A DNA stretch of 64,000 bases from Morinoia aosen (taxonomy: Eukaryota > Arthropoda > Malacostraca > Amphipoda > Talitridae). Below, in pieces: positions 44,737-56,023 of the stretch. The notes beneath the pieces are model-generated. The model had not been told where the DNA came from, made no database searches, and worked only from the letters and a program-made list of their open reading frames with translations. Every line of letters starts with the position of its first letter. Position 1 is the first letter of the stretch. A program made the translations under genes and the position numbers. Location: positions 20,327,360 through 20,391,359 of the forward strand of contig CM059562.1 of NCBI GenBank assembly GCA_030386875.1. Direction: 5' to 3'.

Positions 44737-45301
44737 TGTCGCAAATCCAGCCATTGCTCAGTACTAAAGTCCTGCAAGTCACCCAACACCTTGCATAATA
44801 AGGGACTAGGGCTCTGGTTTCATTAAAACCAAGCATAAATAGTAAACGCTGCTAATTTATGACAAAGCGGGGCAATGGTGGGAGTGCTTCACGTTTCCTG
44901 GCGACTATCATCGTGAACATAAATAATTTGTTCTTCTTGATCGAATCCAAACCTCTATCGGCGGATTTGGCAAGATGACGTGGGAGCTGCGCCTGGCTCG
45001 CCATGTCAGATTCCAACCAGCCTCGGTCGTGCGCGCACGTGCTTATGTGCGCTCTGACTGACCGGTCCCGACCCTGCTTCTACGGGCCTCTCGCCCTGGA
45101 CAGCCGGCTATATTGAAGAAGGTGTCACCTGAGACATTATCTTCGAAGATCTTAAGGTGAGCCTCCTATTTTTTGTTCCCTTTGTCATGATTAAGCGTTT
45201 ATTTGCAGTGTTCCCTGACCTTCTTGAGGCCAGTTGGCAAGACTATGTCTTTCTGAGCTAGCTTTTGCTGGAAGTTTCACCGTTGGTCGGACGGCGGGAC
45301 A
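44737..45301 (+). repeat. 3' LTR of the BEL/Pao element
   Basis: 565 bp, aligns without gaps to the 5' LTR. Differences seen: TTT/TCT near the start, CCT/CAT, GTG/GCG, GTA/GTG, CAC/CAT, TTT/TCT and GCC/ACC. Confidence 0.93.
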
Positions 45302-45305
45302 GCTC

Positions 45306-48300
45306 AACGCTATCCAATTCGAAAACCAACAGTACGAACCAGACATTTAAAAATAGAACTGAAATATCATACACTTTGGCCGTCAGTCATTAAGTAACAC
45401 CTGCTGTTAAAAAAACAGCCATTTATATTTATTTATCGCTACCAACTTTAAGAGCTGATGAATGAAAATAATGTCACGTTCCATCGATTATTCGGAATCG
45501 CACGACGCTCCCTCTGTAACAAGATACCTAGATTCGTCGAGGAGAGAACCAGTTTCATTTGCATTCAACAGACTTGCCTTTCAAATCCCCAGAGAACACA
45601 TTGAACACTAACGTATCACACGTATTCCATAACACTCAGATATTTTTTTAATGAAAAGACAAACAAATATGAATTTCGAAGTAAATGTCAATTGCAAATG
45701 CTCTTGAACAAGAGAAGGAGGGGGAATAAAAAACAGGTTCCAGTGAGAAAAGTTCTGTACGTCTAATACAGCTTAGTATAAAAAATATTCATGTCTTTTC
45801 AGGATTTATGGCACACACCATCCCAAGTACATCAATATTCTACGTAGTGGCAACCGCACCTGTGTCAGATTCGCTCGCTAGATAATAACCCGTGGACACG
45901 GGCTCCAAACACCCTATGAATTGAGAGCAGGATGGACATTGATGAACAGGCTACGACACACCGGGATATAACGGCTAATTTCATGAAATTCGGATGATTA
46001 CCAACAGTAATACTGAATACAGTACAAGACGAATTAAGACAAGGGCGCGTTACGTCACCGAGTACAAGAATAAATAGCTGGGAAGAGGAGTGCCAGTAGG
46101 GCATGGATGCTCTCAGTGACTGCAGTAGAAAACAAGGGGCAATAAGGACGTCAATTTTCACTCGCCAATGGCCGACGTGATTGAGCTAGGAATATACAGA
46201 AAGATGGAATTAATCGGCAAGCATGTAGCCCAGACCTTGACTGTGTTTCAAGGTTTGATCGTATGAGGCTAGTAAAGCAGCCTTGCTTGGTATATCGGAT
46301 CTTGAATGTACATTCTAGATTGCGGCCATTTAATAATTTTAATTTGACAAGAAAAAACATTGTGTTAAAGAGCAGAAAGATACTGATGCACAAAGCTACA
46401 CGCAGTCCATTGCAACCAAGATGAGCCGTAGGCCTCCTACGCCGTCATGGTCTACCAATATTTATCAGAATGAACAGGGATGATGAAATTTACGATGGCA
46501 ACCGCTAGTGGCGGGTAGACGAACCCACGTGGATGCGTCGACATCAAACTCGTGTCCCTAATCGCAATTTTACGAACGACCAATGGTGGTACGGATTTTG
46601 AGCCTATCCTAGCGGTCACTTTACAGTCTTTGCTCGAAAAATGTATACAACAAAATGGCACAACAATTATGATACACAGAAGAACCAATCAGATGTGCAC
46701 GGTATCACTTCAACACAACGTGCTCGAACACCAAGTTATCACTGGAGACCCAAGCATTCCTTTCACACAACAATTTTGTCTTCAGCGGATAGGGGTTTGA
46801 GTCACTGCAGCCATAGCCTCACTTCTTTTCCAAAGCACCTCAACAAATTTCAGGCCCCATAACGTTTTATTGCTAGGTATGGCAAGCTAACATCAACACA
46901 ACCCGGACAACGGCAAGCTCAACCAATTTCTTGCAGTAACGCAAGCACATAATTCCCCAAGACCAGGGGTGTCACAGGATGGATCCCAAAAACATTCCCT
47001 AGGACTCACGCGATTCAACACACAAACAGTTCTCTACGAGCCAAATTGTCTTGGGATGGACCCCAAAATTAATTTAGTGAATTACGGAGCACGTATTGAG
47101 AATGTCTTCACGTCAAGTCACCGTTATTACAGACTACTTAATAAATTATCGAACAGACTTAAAATAATAGAAGGTTAGTCTTAAAGTTAGTATGGAATGT
47201 TATAAAACCAGTATGAAGTTGAGCAGATTCTATACATTGGATGCTTAAGAATGGACTTAATATAATTTATTTTATATATTTATATATGTATATATACGAT
47301 ACGATCATCATACATACGTACATTCAGTTCAGCTAAACGCTGTGGCAGATAAAACGCAAAGTTTGAGTTCGTCAGTCATTTGTAATGACGGAGAATTCTC
47401 ACGTGTCGGATCCCCTACGTCGCGATAACAGCAAAACGCAGGGCGCAAAATAACGCAGTATATCGTTAATCTACTTCAGAAGTAGTAAAATAAGTAAAGC
47501 TCAAACGGCAAACAGAAAATCAACCAACTCGTGGTGGAAAAGTCTCCATCTTCAGGACTATTTGTGAACCGATGAGCACAGTCGCGGGTGGTCGCATCCG
47601 AGAATGCGCGAAACTACCTCGCAGCGAACCGGTACGTCATTACCATTGTTACAAAACGTTTGTCCAACGCTGGGATATTAAGCAGTTGACTAAAAAATAA
47701 ATAAAATACTATAGAAGCAAAATTTAATTCATGATTTGCAATCAGGTGCAGTACCAAGTAAGAAAAAACATGTATCAAGGTCACACACACACACAACTGT
47801 CATCAGATCATCTGAAGAGCGGATCGTAACAAGTGAAGAGCGAGCAAAATAGATGCACTTTGTGCAGCGTGGAAAATTTAGGTTGAGGCAACTGCGTATC
47901 AAGGAAATATGTTCGAACGCATATTGTGCTCAGAAACAAAATGAGCAGCAGAAATAAAACGTGTATCACAGTTGAAGATGCAAAATAACTTGGTGCCTAT
48001 ATAGCTTGCTGAGGCGATACAGAATGACTATCAAACAAACGACCCGAATTCTTTGGACATTTCCAAGTTGCAAAGATAGACTTGGGAGAGCCCAAAATGA
48101 TAACAAAGTCAACCATTGGCTTTTCTCAGCTCCCGTTGTTTCTGCTTGCATTAACCTTACATTAAGATTTTCAAAATGCTAAAGGTTCTGAGAATCATCT
48201 AAATTCGACATTTTTCATACTTCACTATGAGTTAAATTTTTGTACAGAAAGAGTGACAACTTTCATGCTAACTTCATTTTCCCCGTCACAAATCTCCACA

Positions 48301-49610
48301 CAAAAATTCCAGAGCGTGAAGCTCATTTTTTTTGGGACGTGCAAGAGTTCCTTCCGAGCAGATAAATTACGCAATCGCATAAGCTGCACACGATCATTAC
48401 GATGATTATAACTAAACATTGGCATGACTGCATGTCTAATATTGGTCAGCTATGAGAATAAATGTTTACGCTTGTCTTTTCCTCAAGTCTTTTCAATTGA
48501 ATATTAATGCTCCAAACGAAGTTCGTCACACATACACACTACGTAAAACCGATTACCACTCAACTTCCCGAGCTAAACTTCTCTACGAAAAAACTAAGGA
48601 AGTAACTCAGAAGCCCCCCCACCCCAAAGCTGGCCACTATTTTCTCGAGTTGGTCGGCGACAGAGTTTGCTCGCACTTCGCCAGATCTCTGCTCATGAAG
48701 TGAGGCCGGTTACCTTATGCAAGATCCGAACGCACGTCTGGGACAGGGCAGCAAGTAGCTAAACAATATCGACAAAAAGATTAGCTTAAACTAATATATT
48801 AGGGAAGCCTTAAATTATTGCTTATGAACGTAACAACATGGAAACAAAGAAAATAATTAACGAAGAACTTTTTACACTATGCACACAAAAGATTCAACAA
48901 AAGAATTCAATAACGATCAGCCTGAGTATTCCTCCCATCTTCCAAATAATTGCTTACGTTCCGCTTCAAGAGTTTCTTTATACAGAACAACCAAAAGGGC
49001 GAAGTAGAAATGATCAGCCAATACTTCACGCATTGGCTTAATTCTAATTTCAATGTTGGCAGAGCTATTTAAACAATACAAATAAAATACGATTCCATAT
49101 CAAAGTCAAGAATTAGTCAGATCAAAGACGTGGCTGCTGAGTGGCACAATTAATAAGTAAATGCAATACTCCTTAATAACATCGGAAAATTATCACATAA
49201 GAGTACAACAATTGAGACATTTGGAATACAAGACTTTTGAAATAACAGGCGCGTTGAGTTTGGAGAGCGTGAGGACAATCGCGGTATCCTCCACAAATAC
49301 TTGTACCTTTTCAATAAGTTAAAAACCATAAAGCAACGGAGTAAAATTCACAATGGCTACAACAAACTATCGTCTCAGAGGTAAGATCAAGATCTACGAA
49401 GAACCTTTCTTTTAAATGATTGTTCATGGCATAATCAGCAACGAAAAATTCATTGAGTAACATCAGTTTGAAAAAATATCGCCCAGCCTCTCTTCCAAAA
49501 CGTCGTTGAGACGCTAAGGGGTGCATCATACCTTCATCATGGTAACTTGACACAACAGATAAATATAAGACAGGGCAACATTTACGAAGAAGAACGTTTA
49601 AAATTTACTT
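45306..49610. other. intergenic, no gene seen
   Basis: Mostly AT-rich. Noted only: GGATGGATCCCAAAA (46978) echoed by GGATGGACCCCAAAA (47054), an AT-rich low-complexity run near 47255-47320, and a short (CA)n near 47782. Confidence 0.4.
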
Positions 49611-49611
49611 A

Positions 49612-49670
49612 CTCGATTAGCAGAGTGGTTAAGCATGTAAAGTATTAAGAACCGGCATTTAATTCAAGAA
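49612..49670 (+). repeat. tRNA-like SINE fragment
   Basis: TAGCAGAGTGGTTAAGC (49618-49634) is a good polymerase III A box. GCATTTAATTCAAG about 35 bases later is a decayed B box. No tRNA cloverleaf is intact. Confidence 0.5.
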
Positions 49671-52028
49671 GACAACCCCATTATTTCTTCTACGATTTAA
49701 TACCATGTTTCCAATTGCCTCAAGAAGACAAATAGATTTTCGGCGTGCAAACCAATTCCCAAACGCTGGTTCTTCCCCTGAGACTTGACTGCATCGTATG
49801 TAAGATATTAATAACGTAGCAAATGCATGCAGCAGGAACAAAACAAAGTGTTACCCAACCTTTCGTTGCATCACATGTAAATTATGCTGTGTCCTCTAGT
49901 AGACACAGCATAAATAAACGCCTTTTCATTCTTCTCCACATGATTAAATTCAATTTTATAGAGTAAATTCTTACTAAACCTCCTCACACAAGAATCCCCC
50001 GTTCGAAAATACCTTGTAAATGAAGTTGAAGCCAACTCAATATGCATAATCGTTCTGAATCTAATCAACTTGGTGCAAAAGTAGCGTCCATAAGTAGTAT
50101 TAATAGTAGTGTGGAATGAGGTCACTTAAAGCAAAGGAGAGTATGTAAATAAATATTTCCATAGTCATTGGCTTGTTCATTTTTACCCCAGATTTTTAAC
50201 TCGGACGTTACTTTTGCACCAACCTGATGGTGTGATAATAAAAAATGTATTGTAAATACTAAGTTATGAGAATGTTGTTAACCTCACCATACGAGTTTCA
50301 TGACAGAAGCCACTTTACACTTTGATAAATCTGGACTTACATTTGGTTAGAGCATATTAGCCCATAGTACAAGAGCAATGAAGAGAGAGAAAAGTTAACG
50401 GTAAGGTAATTATGAAGTAAGAAAACAATACCAGCAATTCGGAAGTACCTCACTCACTGTTCAATTGTATATTTCACCAAAGCTGAAGGTTTTCAACGTT
50501 CACTCCCAAATTAAACTTCACATGAAGAAATCCGAGACACATTTCTAATGAACTCTTTTGCATTGAAATCGTTCATACATTATTCTTAACAGTATCTATT
50601 TTCCCGTACGCTCTCAGCATTACCTCCTCCCTCTCAACAGCAATAAAAAATTAATTTAACGGATAAAATCATTTTGTGATCACCATACATCTTTCACAAT
50701 TTAAGATCTACTCGAGTCAAGGACAAAAAGTTCGCAATTTTCCATGGAATTTTCACAAATATGAGCGGAACTGAACGACGGACATGGCGATTCAGAATCT
50801 AAGCGTGGAGAGATAATAAATGGCTAGAAGAATTGCAACACATTAGCTGCGAGGCTCTTCGACTCGGCAATCTATCATCATTTTCCATGAAATAACCCAA
50901 GCTGCCACGCACACTATAAAAATGCATTTAGCACTGTAAGAGTGAGCACTCAATTCTGTTCAAACGTTTATATCGAACAAAAATTTACAGCCTAACAGAT
51001 AATACCAGCACTATACTTCAAAACTAGCGCAGTGCCACAATACAGGGGAAGAAAATCTTCCCGTAGCGAGTTATAAAACAGGAACGTGTGTGGTCTCGTG
51101 TGCGATACCTGGATCCTTAATTGAACTCTTCGAAAAACTTCTCAAATGAACAGGAATGAAAAATTTGCAACATGAGCGAGCCGGACGCCTATAACCGCGG
51201 GAACACTCAATTCACACATTACATGCTATACGACGGTCTACCTTACACTCTATTTGGCACTTGGGCTAAGGTGAGAATCGTATCAGGGTCGACGACGAGC
51301 AACAAAGGAAGGTCTCCGACCAGCTCACGATGAGCAGAGGCGACTCACATCCGCGCAACCTGCGTCCACACAGAACTGTAATGGCTAGGAGTTGCTTCAC
51401 GTTTAAAACAGGTGCGTACTGCAAAAAAAACACCTTTATAACCTCACACCTCTAGCAAGACAGCAGTCGGACGTAGATGCTCGAGAACAGAAGTCGGAAG
51501 AAATGCTACGGAGGCATCGCTTGAGAACAAAGCTGATCTCAACCAAAGAGCAGCAGCGTCTAGACCAAGGAAAAATATCGACTTGTGACATTAGTCCTCC
51601 GCCTGTACAATCGTACCGCGCAACGCGACGTTATCATGCGCCTGAGCTCATCGAGACCAAGTCTACATACAATAAGCCTTCCGCAGCTCGAACATCCTAG
51701 CAATAAATATCCTTAGCTAATCACTACTACATGTTAGGCTATAAAGTTAGTCCACGTATTAAATTATTAATTAATGTACAGGGCCAATATAATATGGGCG
51801 ACATTAGTTCGACCTAGGCATGCTCCACCAACGTCACGCAAAACAAATAAGTTCGCTGTGTAAATTTGTAACTAAAGCATGGAATGAATCTATGAAGCGC
51901 TCAAATTCCATAGAAGAATTTGAGCTCGCAATGAAACATCCTCCATGTAAATGAAGTTTTTATTCATAATGAACTACCGCAGCAGGGCTTGCTTAGGTAC
52001 ACATTTTCCGCAGAAACGCGCCCCTAAA
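49671..52028. other. intergenic, no feature seen
   Basis: AT-rich with a slightly GC-richer patch near 51180-51700, where no coding signal could be supported. Confidence 0.35.
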
Positions 52029-52192
52029 ACATGGCAACCAGCATTCAGTGTTGCAGGCAGAGAAAGTAAACATGGCAACCAGCATTCAGTGTTGCAGGCA
52101 CAGAAAGTAAACATGGCAACCAGCATTCAGTGTTGCAGGGAGAGAAAGTAATCATGACATCCAGCATTCAGTGTTGCAGGCAGAGAAAGTGA
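52029..52192. repeat. minisatellite, 4 x 41 bp
   Basis: Unit begins ACATGGCAACCAGCATTCAG and ends GAGAAAGTAA. The copies start at 52029, 52070, 52111 and 52152, nearly identical; the last is slightly changed. Confidence 0.93.
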
Positions 52193-54935
52193 ACAATAGC
52201 AAGATGTACTTCAAAAATTTGAGAGGTTATGAGGGTTTCCACGTCAAAATTTGAGCAGCTAGTCAACAGAAGCTATGCATAACAGGGGCGCTGGCAAGAC
52301 AACTCAACAGAAGTCAGTGACTGAAGCCATAGCAAATTATTGAATTCCACCGAAACTGCATCCTGACACGATGTCAGCAATAATGGTATAGAAATACCCA
52401 GAAATACTTCCCGCTAACTCGTAGGAAGTTCAACTTTTTTGAAATAAATATCAACGACTATGAATAAATGCATATAACATGAGCAAGTTATTAATTCAGC
52501 AGAATCGCACATTTGTTTAGGGTTTAAAAATAAAATCAAGCTATCAATGATGTATACTCGGACACATTCGGCAGACCAGCTTCATTACCCGTTCACAAGG
52601 TGTTAAGTTTTGCGAATGATTTTTAATCAAAAACGTAAGATTTTAAAGTTCTGACATTTCAAAACATGCGCACATTCTGCAAGAGCTGGCAATTAGCAAT
52701 TTAGAGGTAGACTTTTCAAACGGATTTCCAATACAATAACCATCACAGTCAAAAACATTTTCGAGGCACCAAGAACCAAATAATACAGTATTTACTGCAC
52801 TGTTCAACATTAAGTAAGACAGCTGCACCTGACATGCTCGGCTACTCCAGCGTCAATGTTATTGGCGTTATACCAATGTACCGGGAATACCTTGCAAATA
52901 GTTGTCGTCCACTTGCACTTTGCAAGTGGACGACACTAAAGATCATTGTGTAGGATAAGGAAGGAGATTAGTTTTGACGTGAATTGAGGTTGTTGTTTTT
53001 ATTTGTACGAGATGGTAATTAAAAGCAGGAAAATATGGAAGAATAATTAACGATTGAATGGAATTTTCTTCCATTCTTTAATCAGTAAAAACTCTTTTTA
53101 AAAGTTTTCCTCTTTAAAAAACATTCGTACATTGTAGAGTGGAATGCCAATCGACGTACATACTCTAGCCATAAGTTAGAAAATTGTTAGGTAAAATAGT
53201 CGAACGTCAAGGGAATATTGACTAAATTAGCTCAAGAAGCTCTTCATTCAACGCCAGTATTCTCTTGCCAAACACAGCGGTGCTGCTGTCTTATAGTGAC
53301 TATTTTGATCTTGTCTGTGCGAGCACGTAGTGACCACCATCTTCAAATTTCAACACCTTGAAAACTTGAAAAAACAATAATGATTACATTTAGTTTATGC
53401 GGACCTCCAGACGGTGAATAGAATATTTTTTAACGAGTGCGTTTAAACAAATGCAGGTAGGTAATTTGAAGCTAACACTATTTTTTTGCAGCCTTCGTAG
53501 CAGCGATCATGCTTACTCTTCTACAGAACTGACTGAAGCTGGCCTCCGTAAGTTTCTCTCGTACACACAATTTTTTTCATCATCGCCAAATTTGTTTCTA
53601 AATTCTCGGTGAAAAAATACCAAATTTAAATGAAAGAGTGGGTTACGTCACAGTCGAACAGTTTGTTGCGTGATTGAAAAAGAAAAAAGAACAGCGTTAA
53701 CACGGTAACTGGACAAGTGCATTATTGGAAACGCAGAATTAACATAAGGTTTTCATAAATGGTACAGGATAGATCCTGGAAAAGTCGTCCAATAAAATAC
53801 ACGGTCACTTCATGGACACCGCATCAGTACGTAGCGACTCACTACAGCAGCGTGCGCCAATCGTTAACTAATGACTAAATAACACCAGTCACTAAAGAAT
53901 CACTAACCACGGCTGGCGCCAATGGCCACAAACGATGACTAATTTGACACAAAGTTTCAAGTTATGGCACCCAAAATATTTCAAATTTATTAATCTTATC
54001 GTAGTTGGCACAGAAGTTCGGCAGGAAGCAAAGAGAAGACGCATCTCTGGAACGCGAGCTCCGTCCAGGAAATATCCCTAAATTTGGCACGTGGAAACGG
54101 GGAACGTCGATGGAAGCTTGAGAAAGTTCCATTACATCCGAAGTTATAACGCTTGGACTTAAATTATGTTAAGCATAGCGAAAATAATTCTACTAGATGT
54201 CATCTACTCGGAGAAGCATGACCAGAATGTGAAGCTTGAGAATCTCATGTTTTTGTTGCAGTCGTTGCAGTTAAACGCAAATTGCATAATTATCATGTTA
54301 AAATTTAACTGTTTACATTTCAAATTTCTGTTCAAGATAGAATTACAATAATATTATAAGACAATATAATCGGTACAGTTCGAATATTTTGCTGGATGTA
54401 GTTTATACTCCTGCGTAAATTATGTGGGTAATGGCAAATATTCAGGAAATTCACATGAACTTAAAAGTAAGTTGACTTGAACAGAGTCATTTATTCGTAG
54501 TGACGTGTAAAACGTCACTGGAAACTCTCAAGCCAAAGCTACGTACGTTCAATTTACCTCTAAAACTAGATCAATTAAAAGTAAATGGCTGTAGTTGAAA
54601 ACGAATGGCTTATGTAATTTTCACTTCGAGTGTTTCTCAACAGAGGGCACTCGGAGCAAGCCTACATGACCGCGTCCTGATGAAGGCGCGCGCAGCAAAA
54701 GCAACAGCCCCGCATCTGGCACATGCGTCAAGTCGCAGAAGTCAGATCAGTGACACGTGTCCGGCAAGTGCGTGATGCACAAAGATGCGAGGCGCTGGAA
54801 AAAAAAACAGAATCAGCAACAAATAGAACCCTGTCTAACAAGTTCTGTTTGGAGCTTCTCGGGCTCCCTCCCGCACCACAGTGAGTGACCAGGAGACAAA
54901 GAACTATCGAGAGAGAGAGAGTAGCGGGCGCAAGC
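52193..54935. other. intergenic and 3' UTR of the hAT-derived gene
   Basis: No exon is seen. The right end should hold the 3' UTR of the minus-strand gene; AATAAA (minus strand) at 54490-54495 is a candidate polyadenylation signal. Confidence 0.4.
52903..52935. repeat. perfect hairpin, 15-bp arms
   Basis: TGTCGTCCACTTGCA and TGCAAGTGGACGACA are separated by 3 bases. Confidence 0.9.
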
Positions 54936-55154
54936 TTACAAATTGTAAGTAACGTGGAGGATGTCGTTGAGCCTGTGGTGGTGGGAGGACGGCAGAGCGG
55001 CGGTGGCGGCCACGGCCCGCTGCCCGATGTGGTGGGCGCGGCTGCAGGTAGCGGGGATAGCAAGCACGCGGCGGGCCAGCTTGCGTAGGGTGGGCAACCC
55101 GTTCGCGGAGGAGCCGGCCCACCAACCCAAGATGTCATCGTCGTCCAGGCACAC
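54936..55154 (-). CDS. terminal coding exon with hAT dimerisation motif
   Basis: Contains DDDDILGWW and VLAIPATCSRAHHIG. The stop TAA at 54936-54938 overlaps a GTAAGC, so an alternative splice out of the last codon cannot be excluded; the hAT domain normally ends about here. Confidence 0.75.
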   Translation of the reverse strand: MCLDDDDILGWWAGSSANGLPTLRKLARRVLAIPATCSRAHHIGQRAVAATAALPSSHHHRLNDILHVTYNL

Positions 55155-56023
55155 CTGCATTAGGAAAGCGTCATTAGAATAAAAAATTTTTTCAAGTCAC
55201 AATACCTGGTAACTTGTTAAAAGAATAATGTACAGCCTTGCGGATTAAACGTTAAGGCGATTTATGAAAATCGTTCTTCACGACTCGATAGCATGTCTAC
55301 AACTGCTGAAAACGTGATTAAGTACAAAGTTAATATCAGCCATCAACGACTGGAATTGTTTGTGTTCGTGGCGCGAAGGATTGAGAATTACACGTGGGCA
55401 ATGAAAGACCTTGGTTCGATCCCAGCCCGGCATCAGAGATATTTTCACCGAAGAATGTGCGGCTTCTTTCATATTATAGCAAACGGAGGAGACTGACAGA
55501 ATAAGTTAGAGGGAGGACTCTCACACAGTATTAGCTTGAACTGTACTTACTCTCTGCCCTTAGTTAGAGAAGCTGGAAACCCATTTTTTGTAGCTGGTTC
55601 CAAGAATGAAGCAACCCATAAAGATACGCGCAGAAAGAGCAACAGAGCAGAAGCGTGTAAGCAATAGCTGACCTTCATGTTGACGTAGGCCATGATCTCT
55701 TCGCTGTCGGAGACGGAGAGGTCCTGCACACCCTGGTTGTCCATGTACTCTCGGAAAGGGTGTGACTCGGGAGAACTGCCGCGCTCGCAAGGGCTCAGAT
55801 TGAGGCCCTTGAGCCCTCCGTTGGTGGGGTGGCCCATGGAGACGCTGGGGGGTGACGACACGCTCGTGCCGGGGGACGACCCGCAGCTGCCGGCGGTGGG
55901 GCTCAGGCTCCTGCGCGTCGTCTTGAGGTTGAGCACGCCCGTGTTCGCCTCCGTCACGGCCACCGCCTTCATCATCTCCAGCACGAGGCGGTGCACCTCG
56001 ACCTTCTCCTTGTCGTTCAGCAC
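54936..56023 (-). CDS. 3' end of a hAT-transposase-derived (ZBED-like) host gene, two exons (partial)
   Basis: Exons are 55673-56023 (117 codons) and 54936-55154 (72 codons plus TAA), joined in phase 0 across a 518-bp GT-AG intron with acceptor CTAATGCAG. The first exon is a Ser/Pro/Gly-rich linker (SPTAGSCGSSPGTS, SVSMGHPTNGG) ending SDSEEIMAYVNMK. The second is VCLDDDDILGWWAGSS, LPTLRKLARRVLAIPATCS and RLNDILHVTYNL. This keeps the order of the hAT C-terminal dimerisation domain: acidic run, WW, P-x-L-x-x-LA, IPAT, final hydrophobic helix. Spliced structure, CpG-rich codons and lack of transposon ends suggest a domesticated gene, probably a nuclear DNA-binding or regulatory protein. The 5' exons are not found in the window. 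Confidence 0.75.
55375..55440 (+). repeat. tRNA-like fragment with intact B box, in the intron
   Basis: GGTTCGATCCC at 55413-55423 is an exact polymerase III B box, followed by CAGCCCGGCATCAGAG. The A-box half is missing or decayed. Likely a SINE remnant. Confidence 0.45.
55673..56023 (-). CDS. penultimate coding exon of the hAT-derived gene
   Basis: Acceptor TTTGCATGTGCAG, donor GTCAGC, 351 bp in phase 0. Starts VLNDKEKVEVHRLVLEMMKA, likely a helix of the transposase-like fold, followed by the low-complexity linker. Confidence 0.75.

Larger units (their letters stand above)
37491..45301 (+). mobile_element. BEL/Pao LTR retrotransposon, structurally complete, inactivated
   Basis: 7.8 kb with two 565-bp LTRs (TGTCGC...GGGACA), gag, protease, RT, RNase H and integrase in that order, in one forward frame. 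The flanking bases AGCTC (37486-37490) recur at 45301-45305, a 4-5 bp target duplication depending on whether the final A is counted in the LTR. The LTRs differ at about seven positions by my eye count (~1.2%) with no indels, so the insertion is recent. Stops at 40233, 40944, 42504 and 43242 break the polyprotein. No clear TGG-type primer-binding site follows the 5' LTR, and no clean polypurine tract precedes the 3' LTR. Confidence 0.95.

Noticed and set aside
45865-46161. 98-residue minus-strand ORF
   Set aside because: No domain, no splice context, no codon bias distinguishing it from surrounding non-coding DNA.
52029-52192. CRISPR-like array
   Set aside because: Units are directly contiguous with no unique spacers, and the DNA is eukaryotic.
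54728-55138. 136-residue minus-strand ORF rich in Pro/Ser/Cys
   Set aside because: Alternative frame of the GC-rich terminal exon of the hAT-derived gene. The dimerisation motif and splice phase support the other frame.
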